Assembly (NCBI GenBank): GCA_002305015.1
Contig: DBPW01000039.1
Location: forward strand, 1-5,075
Source: Bacteroidales bacterium UBA1410
GTDB lineage: Bacteria > Bacteroidota > Bacteroidia > Bacteroidales > Dysgonomonadaceae
Direction: 5' to 3'
DNA length: 5,075 nt
The notes below the pieces were generated by a model. The model was not told where the DNA came from, made no database searches, and worked only from the letters and a program-made list of their open reading frames with translations. Numbering within the stretch: the stretch's first letter is position 1; the number at the start of each line of letters is the position of its first letter. A program made the translations under genes and the position numbers. This document shows, piece after piece, positions 1 through 4,765 of this stretch.

Positions 1-4
1 TTAA

Positions 5-439
5 TTATACGGTTAATGCTAAATTATCAGGGAAGAAAGTTAAGTTATTATTGACGGTAAATTTTATGCTTACATTTTTTCGAAAAGAATTAAAAATATC
101 CAGTGTATTTTTTTCGATAGGAATTTTTATAATTTGATTATTTGTAGAATATGTTGGGAAATATTTCGATCCTCTAATCTCAAAATCGACTTTATCGATG
201 CCAACTAATGCATCATCCGATATAAAACAGATGATTTCCGAAGGAAATTGTTCAGTGAACTCGTCAAAAAACTTACTTTCCCATTGAATGTACTTATTGT
301 CAAAATGATAAACCTCATTAGGGACAACTTCGATAAAGTGGGTATTCGATTTCTCATCATGTTCATAACGAACACGAGTTCCGGGGAATTCGTTTATAAA
401 CGATTTTAATTTTGATATAATAAATTCACTCGATGTCAT
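5..439 (-). CDS. Unrecognised 144-aa protein, partner of HEPN-like gene
   Basis: I do not recognise a named family, so no function is assigned. The 144-residue product has no signal peptide or membrane segment and reads as a soluble, cytoplasmic alpha/beta protein. A charged N-terminal helix (residues 5-17) is followed by alternating strands. Distinctive patches are FPGTRVRYEHDE (18-29), EVVPNEVYH (37-45) and FPSEIICFISDDALVG (65-80). The ATG at 437-439 lies 1 nt after the stop of the HEPN-like gene at 441-854. The two are almost certainly co-transcribed from the promoter near 909-916 and translationally linked. Two in-frame-independent TAA codons (5-7 and 1-3) close the region. By position it could be the antitoxin, regulator or effector partner of the HEPN protein, but this is inference from adjacency only. 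The gene looks intact, with base composition like its neighbour's. Confidence 0.75.
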   Translation of the reverse strand: MTSSEFIISKLKSFINEFPGTRVRYEHDEKSNTHFIEVVPNEVYHFDNKYIQWESKFFDEFTEQFPSEIICFISDDALVGIDKVDFEIRGSKYFPTYSTNNQIIKIPIEKNTLDIFNSFRKNVSIKFTVNNNLTFFPDNLALTV

Positions 440-440
440 A

Positions 441-854
441 TTAATATTTTTTTAATATAGGTCTGATTCTTTTTGATAACTCAATGGCTTTTAAACTATC
501 GTTATATAAAAAGCTATTATCTTCATAATCGGCAGAAATTCTCAATTTCCTTAATTGGCCTATCGATTTATTTATAACGCGAAAATCGTCATAATTGTTT
601 TCTTTGATATATTTTTGAATTTCGTTAATCAGCGTTTCGTGACTTCCTTTTATCTGTGCTTTGTTACCTTTATGCTTATTTATGATAAAATTCAAATCAG
701 TTTCTGATTTCATTAACGAATAAAGCCAAATATGACGTAATAACTGATAACAACTATAATAAGCACAATGAGCAACTGAAGGATAATTCCCTCGGTCGTG
801 CAAATATCGAGCCGATTCGTAATTAATTTCCGATTTATTCTGAAGTTCACTCAT
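441..854 (-). CDS. HEPN-like domain protein (UPF0332/COG1895-like)
   Basis: A 137-residue, all-helical, soluble protein. Two patches place it near the HEPN superfamily. The first is an N-terminal helix with a small-residue/YYS pattern (YPSVAHCAYYSCYQLL, 24-39). The second is a late helix ending in LRKLRISADYED (101-112), which resembles the 'LRxxRxxADY' signature of UPF0332-type HEPN proteins. Many HEPN proteins are RNases using an R-x4-6-H motif, but this protein shows ADY where the histidine would be expected, so nuclease activity cannot be assumed. Genes of this type commonly sit beside a minimal nucleotidyltransferase. Here an MNT gene (948-1265) lies 93 bp upstream, but a good promoter box intervenes at 909-916, so this gene starts its own unit. 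Its stop is 1 nt before the unknown gene at 5-439. The ATG at 852-854 is preceded by TTTGTAAATA, with no Shine-Dalgarno, as is usual in Bacteroidetes. Fold assignment is fairly confident and biochemical role uncertain. Confidence 0.7.
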   Translation of the reverse strand: MSELQNKSEINYESARYLHDRGNYPSVAHCAYYSCYQLLRHIWLYSLMKSETDLNFIINKHKGNKAQIKGSHETLINEIQKYIKENNYDDFRVINKSIGQLRKLRISADYEDNSFLYNDSLKAIELSKRIRPILKKY

Positions 855-908
855 TATTTACAAATCAATAGTATTAATTCGATTGTAAAGTAAAGCATGA
901 TTTTCTCG

Positions 909-916
909 CAAAGGTA
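909..916 (-). promoter_or_regulatory. Bacteroidetes -7 promoter box for HEPN-like gene
   Basis: The minus strand reads TACCTTTG, a perfect match to the Bacteroidetes sigma-ABfr -7 consensus TAnnTTTG. It lies 54 nt upstream of the ATG at 852-854, giving an expected leader of about 45-50 nt. The -33 region is a T-rich run without a clear TTTG. The box separates the HEPN/unknown pair from the MNT-HEPN-MNT operon upstream. Confidence 0.65.
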
Positions 917-947
917 GGCAATTCAGTAAAAGAAAAAAAATTTTCTT

Positions 948-1265
948 TCATAGAGCAATGCCTTCGTTCATGATATTGATTTGGAAAGGCGTTTTAAATG
1001 GTCTTTTTTCCCAATTCTTTTTTAAAACAATCATCGGACTGATGGGGACACCCGTTTCTATTTCTATCTCATAAAGTGGTATGGTGATTTGCTGTTCTTC
1101 TTTTACCGACAATCGCTCTTTATCTACAATGATTAGTAAGTCAATATCACTGTCCGGTCGAAAATCACCTCGGGCCCGGCTCCCGTAAACAATACTTTGT
1201 GCATCAGGAGCAACCCGCTGCAATGTTTCTTTTATTCGTTTCAATATTTCGCTTCTGTCTTGCAT
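948..1265 (-). CDS. Minimal nucleotidyltransferase (MNT) domain protein, MntA-like
   Basis: A 105-residue, single-domain member of the DNA polymerase beta-like nucleotidyltransferase fold. After an N-terminal helix (1-18) comes the hallmark active-site loop GSRARGDFRPDSDIDLLI (28-45). It has the G-S nucleotide-binding pair (28-29) and the metal-binding aspartates D40 and D42. A third acidic residue is not obvious: the strand where it is expected reads VPISPMIV (73-80). In type VII toxin-antitoxin systems such MNTs inactivate a HEPN toxin by transferring AMP to a tyrosine next to the HEPN motif. It is the third gene of the operon, with its ATG at 1263-1265, 12 nt after the stop of the HEPN gene. 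A second MNT opens the operon, so this one may be redundant or may act on a different HEPN, for example the protein at 441-854. Family assignment is firm; the target is inferred. Confidence 0.88.
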   Translation of the reverse strand: MQDRSEILKRIKETLQRVAPDAQSIVYGSRARGDFRPDSDIDLLIIVDKERLSVKEEQQITIPLYEIEIETGVPISPMIVLKKNWEKRPFKTPFQINIMNEGIAL

Positions 1266-1277
1266 GGTGTATGGCTT

Positions 1278-1766
1278 TTATTCCGGAAGTTCAAACCGGT
1301 TTTTGACGAAATCTTTCACTTCTTCTAATATATCCAATATCACTTGCTGATGCTTACCCAACAAGTTCAGCCCCTCAATTATTTCATCGGTAATGAAAGA
1401 ATATTCGAGTGTAACAATGTTTCTTGTTTCGCGGAGCGCCATCCATTCATCGGCACTTCCAATGACATTCAACTTCTCGAGTTTTGCCAGTCGGTCAATA
1501 AAAGGCAATTCCCTGATATCCTCCCCCAGATTCTCCAGAATTGAAGGGAACAATTTTCCACCCATACTATCCTGAAGTTTCGAAAAACGAAAAATCAGCT
1601 GGTCCATAAAACTCAATTCTTCCGGTTGCAACTGCTTATATTTTTCTTTATCCAGGGGAAAATGGTTTTTCACTTTCTCCCAGGCAAAACGCATGCGCTC
1701 GCTATGAATGGTACAGAGTTGAACCGCCTCTGTCAGTTTATTCCTATTTTCCGATTGATTTTGCAT
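1278..1766 (-). CDS. HEPN (HepT-like) protein with His-to-Leu change in RNxxxHxY motif
   Basis: A 162-residue helical soluble protein of the HEPN type found next to MNT genes in Bacteroidetes. Visible landmarks are a basic N-terminal helix (HSERMRFAWEKV, 21-32), the conserved-looking patch LSFMDQLIFRFSKLQD (51-66), FIDRLAKLEKL (89-99) and the motif helix WMALRETRNIVTLEYSF (108-124). In HepT-type toxins the last reads RNxxxHxY and forms the RNase site, and the tyrosine is the one AMPylated by MntA. Here R115, N116 and Y122 are present, but residue 120 is leucine. Its codon CTC (1407-1409) is one base from the histidine codon CAC. If the family histidine is catalytic, this protein should be inactive as an RNase while still offering the tyrosine to its MNT. 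It lies 22 nt after the MNT at 1789-2091 and 12 nt before the MNT at 948-1265, so co-transcription is likely. Confidence 0.82.
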   Translation of the reverse strand: MQNQSENRNKLTEAVQLCTIHSERMRFAWEKVKNHFPLDKEKYKQLQPEELSFMDQLIFRFSKLQDSMGGKLFPSILENLGEDIRELPFIDRLAKLEKLNVIGSADEWMALRETRNIVTLEYSFITDEIIEGLNLLGKHQQVILDILEEVKDFVKNRFELPE

Positions 1767-1788
1767 ATATATTGGTCGAACGATCAGA

Positions 1789-2091
1789 TTACAATTTTAC
1801 CCGGTCGCGAATAATCGAACGGTAAAAGCTATCTTTTTGTCTCGTATTGGCATTGTCAAAAACTACATCGATTTTCCGGTCGCCGATTTTTGTTTTGAGC
1901 TCTGCCGGAAACCCCACTTTTGCCTCAAGAGTCAATACCTCCTCGTTGTCGTTGCCAATAAACAGGTCAATATCCCCGCCTTTTTTCCTATCGTCGGTTC
2001 TCGAACCAAACAGGTAAACGGAGGTTCCGTCCCCGAAATGTTTCTTCGCCAATTTCTTTATCGTATCTATCTCAAATTCATTTAAACGCAT
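1789..2091 (-). CDS. Minimal nucleotidyltransferase (MNT) domain protein, MntA-like
   Basis: A 100-residue pol-beta-type minimal nucleotidyltransferase, first gene of the MNT-HEPN-MNT operon. The active-site loop reads FGSRTDDRKKGGDIDLFI (28-45), with G29-S30 and the metal ligands D40 and D42. The third acidic residue is D75 in KIDVVFD (73-79). The full catalytic triad is therefore visible, unlike in the downstream MNT. The GSRTDD..KGGDIDLFI form is, to my knowledge, the variant usually paired with the ~150-aa HEPN class encoded immediately downstream (22 nt gap), so this MNT is the more likely cognate antitoxin. Expected chemistry is transfer of AMP from ATP to the HEPN tyrosine. The ATG at 2089-2091 gives the usual family length, and a consensus -7 box lies 57 nt upstream. 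The gene appears intact. Confidence 0.9.
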   Translation of the reverse strand: MRLNEFEIDTIKKLAKKHFGDGTSVYLFGSRTDDRKKGGDIDLFIGNDNEEVLTLEAKVGFPAELKTKIGDRKIDVVFDNANTRQKDSFYRSIIRDRVKL

Positions 2092-2147
2092 ACCGGCTTC
2101 GTTGTAGAAAAATTTTTATTCGTCATCGATAACAGCGAGTCTTTAGG

Positions 2148-2155
2148 CAAAGATA
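2148..2155 (-). promoter_or_regulatory. Bacteroidetes -7 promoter box for MNT-HEPN-MNT operon
   Basis: The minus strand reads TATCTTTG, matching TAnnTTTG exactly, 57 nt before the ATG at 2089-2091. The expected leader is about 50 nt. No good TTTG -33 element is seen about 20 nt further upstream, where the sequence is AT-rich. Confidence 0.55.
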
Positions 2156-2211
2156 TGAAATATAAATAGAAATGTTTATTTTTCCGATCCTTATATCCCA
2201 TGGTGGCATAG

Positions 2212-2246
2212 AGCAAGGATAAGAATCTCTTGCTATCATATTATGA
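2212..2246. repeat. Small inverted repeats upstream of the MNT operon
   Basis: AGCAAG (2212-2217) and CTTGCT (2229-2234) can form a 6-bp stem with an 11-nt loop. They are followed directly by the short palindrome TCATATTATGA (2236-2246). There is no clean T-tract beside the stem on either strand, so a terminator role is not established. The gene-free interval 2092-2284 otherwise holds the operon promoter and one copy of a 20-bp direct repeat. Confidence 0.3.
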
Positions 2247-2250
2247 TGAA

Positions 2251-2311
2251 TTTCGGGTTACAACCACAAATATACATCCTATTTTCATTTTTTTCGGGTT
2301 GCAACCACAAA
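2251..2311. repeat. 20-bp direct repeat (2251-2270 and 2292-2311) with GGTTGCAACC core
   Basis: The two copies, TTTCGGGTTACAACCACAAA and the same with G at the tenth base, differ at one of 20 positions. Their starts are 41 bp apart. The second contains the perfect 10-bp palindrome GGTTGCAACC. The 2292-2311 copy encodes the last residues (FVVATRK) of the doubtful frame at 2285-2506, so the other copy looks like a duplicated 3' end. Possible origins are a slipped duplication, a target-site-like duplication from a lost insertion, or a binding site pair. Confidence 0.7.
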
Positions 2312-2506
2312 ATTATCTTGTTGACACTGATATAACCGGTACCCTTTGGTGCGATAGCGGCGGGATCCTTTGAGCGATATTATCCTGTTTTTCCATAGCT
2401 GCTCGAAATCCAACACATGCAAAGGTACCACTTCGATCGTTTTATCCCCTGCCGCTATTTTGTCCGTTTGATCCAAGGTAACGATCGATATCGTTAAATC
2501 TTTCAA
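2285..2506 (-). CDS. Doubtful 73-aa frame, possible gene remnant
   Basis: I do not recognise this product. The longest frame begins with TTG at 2504-2506, directly below an in-frame TGA five codons upstream, so no longer start is available. No ATG-initiated version of comparable length exists. The product is basic at its C-terminus (ISLKGSRRYRTKGYRLY, 43-59) and ends VVATRKK, the end being encoded by one copy of the 20-bp direct repeat. There is no convincing ribosome binding site. Repeats flank it on both sides, and the next gene upstream (2725-3257) is a pseudogene. It may be the tail of a lost gene, a genuine small gene with a TTG start, or a chance open frame. A TACCTTTG box inside it (2420-2427) probably arises from the codons for V-P-L. 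Confidence 0.25.
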   Translation of the reverse strand: MKDLTISIVTLDQTDKIAAGDKTIEVVPLHVLDFEQLWKNRIISLKGSRRYRTKGYRLYQCQQDNFVVATRKK

Positions 2507-2551
2507 TCCGAAAATTGTTCATTCTGCATTATCCATTATCAATTAATTTTT

Positions 2552-2676
2552 ATCTGCGTTTTCAATCTGCGAACATCTGCGTGAAATAAATTTCTTTCTC
2601 GCTAATCTACGCTGATTTTTTTCTGCGCTTATCTGTATATATTTGCGCATTAATCTGCGAACATCTGCGTGAAATA
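2552..2676. repeat. Degenerate AATCTGCG-type repeat cluster with two identical 25-bp copies
   Basis: Two identical 25-bp copies starting AATCTGCGAACATCTGCG lie at 2564-2588 and 2652-2676. Between and before them are diverged units (ATCTGCGTT, AATCTACGCTG, TTCTGCGCTTATCTG, TTTGCGCATT). Intergenic runs of this style are common in Bacteroidetes genomes. Immediately left of the cluster (2521-2545) is a TGCATTATCCATTATCAATTA run, also typical intergenic filler in that phylum. Apart from these repeats I see no gene in 2507-2724. Confidence 0.7.
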
Positions 2677-2724
2677 TTTTTTTCTTCCTCTCGCCGATCA
2701 ACATTCGTTAGCATAATTTTCCAT

Positions 2725-3257
2725 TCACTTTTTCACAAGTTCTATAAAAACAATTCCACGCTCCGTTATCCTGAATTTCTGATCAGGATGATTGGGCTTA
2801 TCGGGAATTGTAAATTTAATCAACCCATGCTCCTTCAACTTTGCAATTGTTCTGTTTAAATGGCCGGATATCGTTTTCAATCCTAACGCATTTGCCAATT
2901 CGCTACGCGATAGGGATTCTTGTTGGAGGTGAATCAATATAAAAGTAAACATCGTTTTTTCTTTACGCTCTTGCCCTAACTCTTGCCCAAACTCTTGCCC
3001 TAACTCTTGCCCAAACTCTTGCCCTAACTCTTGCCTCGATTCTATCTCTGCCTTAAAGTTCCTTTTAACAAATTGGACTTGAAAAGATAACCCGACTTCT
3101 TTCCAGCGAAATTCTATTTCAGGATATGCTTTCAGTTCGTCGGCAATCAATTTCAAACCATTTCCCCATTGATCGATGATTCCGAGCAATTTAAAAACCG
3201 GAGCAATCACTCCAACCGACGACCTTCCGGTTTCTTTAGTATTTCATGAATGTTCAT
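2725..3257 (-). pseudogene. AlbA_2/Schlafen-type ATP-binding (RecG-like) protein gene, internally deleted and frameshifted
   Basis: Two ends of one family meet here. The ATG at 3255-3257 opens MNIHEILKKPEGRRLE, which matches the usual N-terminus of AlbA_2 (Schlafen-like) ATP-binding proteins ('...KPEGRRLEFKE'), then hits TGA at 3207-3209. Overlapping it in another frame, an open stretch from about 3210 to 2725 encodes their usual C-terminus. It begins IAPVFKLLGIIDQWGNGLKLIADEL (residues 2-26 from GTG 3208-3210) and ends in a winged-helix region (about 88-161: ELANALGLKTISGHLNRTIAKLKEHGLIKF). Intact relatives are around 450-500 residues as I recall them, so the ATP-binding core, roughly 300 codons, is missing and the joint is out of frame. 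A glutamine/glutamate-rich linker made of 12-bp repeats joins the two C-terminal parts. A truncated product from the GTG is conceivable but would lack the ATPase-like core. Intact members are thought to act as DNA-binding regulators. Confidence 0.8.
2968..3035 (-). repeat. 12-bp tandem repeat inside the pseudogene (24-bp higher-order period)
   Basis: Five full 12-bp units (2968-3027) and a partial sixth alternate between CTCTTGCCCTAA and CTCTTGCCCAAA on the plus strand, giving a 24-bp super-period. On the coding strand they encode QELGQEFG repeats (about residues 60-81 of the GTG frame) between the ATPase tail and the winged helix. The unit keeps the reading frame, so copy number can vary by replication slippage without breaking translation. 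Confidence 0.9.
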
Positions 3258-3345
3258 TGCATAACAGAAGTAAGCGATTCTAAAACGACATGTTGATCAT
3301 TTAAAAATGAAATTGGTAGTTTCGTTCATTATTACAAAAATAATC

Positions 3346-3459
3346 ATTGAGTCCCCTCCAAAAAGTCGTTTTTAACTATTTTGATAATTGTAATCAACAG
3401 ATAATCAAATAATTTTTGTAAAAAATTACTCTAAATGAGGTTGTCGGAGGGGACTCAAT
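3346..3459. mobile_element. 114-bp MITE-like element with perfect 14-bp terminal inverted repeats
   Basis: ATTGAGTCCCCTCC (3346-3359) and GGAGGGGACTCAAT (3446-3459) are perfect inverted repeats enclosing 86 bp of very AT-rich, non-coding sequence. The G/C-rich ends contrast sharply with the interior. If the true ends are TGAG...CTCA, flanking AT dinucleotides would be a 2-bp target duplication, but the outer AT pair is itself palindromic, so this is not decisive. No transposase is encoded. A MITE or an internally deleted insertion sequence fits best. The right end overlaps the stop codon of the SecB-like gene (3455-3457). In the transcript the arms could also pair as a long-range stem, followed by GATTATTTTTG, so a 3'-end structure or weak terminator role is possible. 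Confidence 0.6.
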
Positions 3460-3913
3460 TTTCGTTTGAAGAATTTTCTTTGGACTTTAATAAATCCTGA
3501 ACATCCACAGCATAAAAGGAATAACTGCCCCAAGGGAAATAGGAAGTTTGATTTGCAATGTAGGATCGCAAATTTGTGATGCATATACTTAATCCAGAAA
3601 TTTGAAGCATCTGGATTTTTTGATCTTTGGATAATACGGCTGTTTTGTCGAATTCAAAAAAACACATACCGGTAGTCGTTATGGAATAACCCGGCATATT
3701 TTCTTCATTGTTTGCATTAATATTTACTGAAGCTACAATTCTGTAAATCTCCTCGGTAATATCTTGTTCAATACGAAAGTCTATATCTACAGGATAGGAG
3801 TTTAAAATGTCAATAGGGTTATTTTCTTCGACTTCGGTAGGCAATATAAATGAAAGACGACTTTCAACAATTACAAATTTCTTTAATATTAAATCTGATC
3901 TTTTGGCAATCAT
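3455..3913 (-). CDS. SecB-like chaperone of a toxin-antitoxin-chaperone (TAC) system
   Basis: A 152-residue soluble protein read as a SecB-fold chaperone. The N-terminal strand KFVIVESRLSFILP (12-25) and the central strands DIDFRIEQDITEEIYRIVASVNI (44-65) and YSITTTGMCFFEF (76-88) follow the SecB order. The most telling part is the C-terminal segment LQISGLSICITNLRSYIANQTSYFPWGSYSFYAVDVQDLL (103-142). It parallels SecB's 'LFP..R..I...T...G.PP..L.PIDF..LY'. In TAC systems such as M. tuberculosis HigBA-Rv1957, the SecB-like protein binds the antitoxin's C-terminal tail and protects it from aggregation and proteolysis. It is the third gene, as in that system, and its ATG (3911-3913) overlaps the antitoxin stop by ATGA. 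The stop codon TGA lies inside the terminal repeat of the MITE-like element, so the polar tail KSKENSSNEN may not be the ancestral end. It could be an unrelated SecB homologue, but context argues against this. Confidence 0.82.
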   Translation of the reverse strand: MIAKRSDLILKKFVIVESRLSFILPTEVEENNPIDILNSYPVDIDFRIEQDITEEIYRIVASVNINANNEENMPGYSITTTGMCFFEFDKTAVLSKDQKIQMLQISGLSICITNLRSYIANQTSYFPWGSYSFYAVDVQDLLKSKENSSNEN

Positions 3914-4368
3914 GATGCAATCTTTGTTTGAGAATTATTGGCGCTGGCATCTACACTCTCCCAGCCATTATGTTTGTCAGAAATATTATGATCTCTACAT
4001 TTTGAAACAGGTTTGTTCGAAAATAAATATCCTGAATTAGCCAATATGTTTTTGCTTCGTTCTATATCATTGTAAGATATGTTATAATATCCTGCCTTAT
4101 CGCGACGCATCACATCTTCCATTTTTTCAAAAGAAACAGAAGGAACTAGACCGATAGATAATGCCAATTCTACTAATTTGGAAATTCGATGATCGGCTTC
4201 GCCATTAAGAATTTGGCTAATGTAACCTTTGGATACCCCCAATTTTTCAGCGAATTGAGTGCGAGTGAGATTATTTGCTTTCATGTAAGCTTCAACTTCG
4301 TTGAACAAATCGATTTGAATTTTGGTAATCCAATATTCTTTAGATTGAATAAGTTCTTCTCTTTTCAT
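3910..4368 (-). CDS. higA: HigA-like HTH antitoxin with C-terminal extension (TAC antitoxin)
   Basis: A 152-residue protein with an XRE/Cro-type helix-turn-helix. Helices run from about residue 22 to 75, with the HTH core LTRTQFAEKLGVSKGYISQILNG (34-56) followed by RISKLVELALSIGLVPSVSF (61-80). The tail from about 90 to 152 is polar and probably disordered, with aromatic spots YY (94-95), Y99, Y114 and W136. This is longer than in chaperone-free HigA antitoxins. It sits where TAC antitoxins carry the chaperone-addiction (ChAD) segment that requires the SecB-like partner. The ATG (4366-4368) overlaps the toxin stop by ATGA, and its own TGA overlaps the chaperone ATG the same way, so all three genes are translationally coupled. 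It should neutralise the toxin and repress the operon through the palindromes at 4766-4811. The HTH is certain; the chaperone-addiction reading of the tail is inference from context. Confidence 0.88.
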   Translation of the reverse strand: MKREELIQSKEYWITKIQIDLFNEVEAYMKANNLTRTQFAEKLGVSKGYISQILNGEADHRISKLVELALSIGLVPSVSFEKMEDVMRRDKAGYYNISYNDIERSKNILANSGYLFSNKPVSKCRDHNISDKHNGWESVDASANNSQTKIAS

Positions 4369-4763
4369 AATTTTCTATGTTTTGTTTCCGAAAGATATTC
4401 ATCTACTATCGAATGAAAAGTTCGGATATCGGCTGCTTGAGTATTTTTATATCCTCCCATTACAACCATTTTACCTCCCGGAATGTTGAACACATAAACC
4501 CTTAAATGTTTGCTTTTAAATTCATATCGTTTTACAGCTGAATTACTTCCTTTTATTTCTCGGAATTTAGTATTAGGTAAAGAGCTGCCATTTGCGTATA
4601 AATCCATGTAGGCGAAAATTGTAGTTAATTCCGAAATATACTGTTTTTTCTGTTTAATTTCCTTTTCAAACTCATCGATTAAACATATTCCATTAACCAG
4701 CAATTTTTCAAAAACCTGCCTGCCTTTTACTATATCAAATATTTCGGTTGCAAATGTACGCAT
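4365..4763 (-). CDS. higB: RelE/HigB-like toxin of the TAC operon
   Basis: A 132-residue protein, longer than minimal RelE toxins because of an N-terminal ~55-residue helical part (GRQVFEKLLVNGICLIDEFEKEIKQKKQYISELTTIFAYMDLY, 14-56). The C-terminal half carries the RelE/ParE-superfamily pattern: KFREIKGSNSAVKRYEFKSKHLRVYVF (66-92), a G-hairpin, then MVVMGGYKNTQAADIRTFHSIVDEYL (99-124). Basic residues R79, K83, R88 and K106 are candidates for mRNA contact. HigB-type toxins cleave mRNA on the ribosome and block translation. The toxin-first order is typical of higBA. The ATG at 4761-4763 directly follows the operator (2 nt from the nearest half-site), and the stop overlaps the antitoxin start. 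Superfamily membership is well supported; the exact substrate is inferred from relatives. No truncation or frameshift is visible. Confidence 0.85.
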   Translation of the reverse strand: MRTFATEIFDIVKGRQVFEKLLVNGICLIDEFEKEIKQKKQYISELTTIFAYMDLYANGSSLPNTKFREIKGSNSAVKRYEFKSKHLRVYVFNIPGGKMVVMGGYKNTQAADIRTFHSIVDEYLSETKHRKL

Positions 4764-4765
4764 AA

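Noticed and set aside
929..948. A/T-only inverted repeat AAAGAAAA/TTTTCTTT after the MNT gene, as a terminator
   Set aside because: The stem is almost all A-T with a 4-nt loop and would be very weak; the symmetry may be just a homopolymer effect.
1344..1814. Plus-strand open frames of 60-66 codons overlapping the HEPN gene
   Set aside because: They are antisense shadows of a clear minus-strand coding region, with no recognisable motif and no promoter.
1837..2085. Plus-strand 82-codon frame
   Set aside because: Lies entirely opposite the MNT gene with its full GSR...DxD motif; the product has no family features.
2420..2427. TACCTTTG on the minus strand inside the doubtful 73-codon frame
   Set aside because: No gene starts suitably downstream before 2091, and no -33 element stands out.
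2552..2676. CRISPR array
   Set aside because: Repeat copies are irregularly spaced and diverged, there are no uniform spacers and no cas gene.
3381..3406. TTGAT/ATCAA and GATAAT repeats inside the MITE-like element as a regulator site
   Set aside because: Short, AT-rich and within non-coding element interior; chance cannot be excluded.
3807..4416. Plus-strand frames of 75-77 codons opposite the chaperone and antitoxin genes
   Set aside because: Antisense to an ATGA-coupled operon; products are unremarkable.
4751..4758. TACATTTG on the minus strand, a perfect -7 box
   Set aside because: It falls inside the first codons of the toxin gene; a transcript from it would lack the start codon and no later start is suitable.
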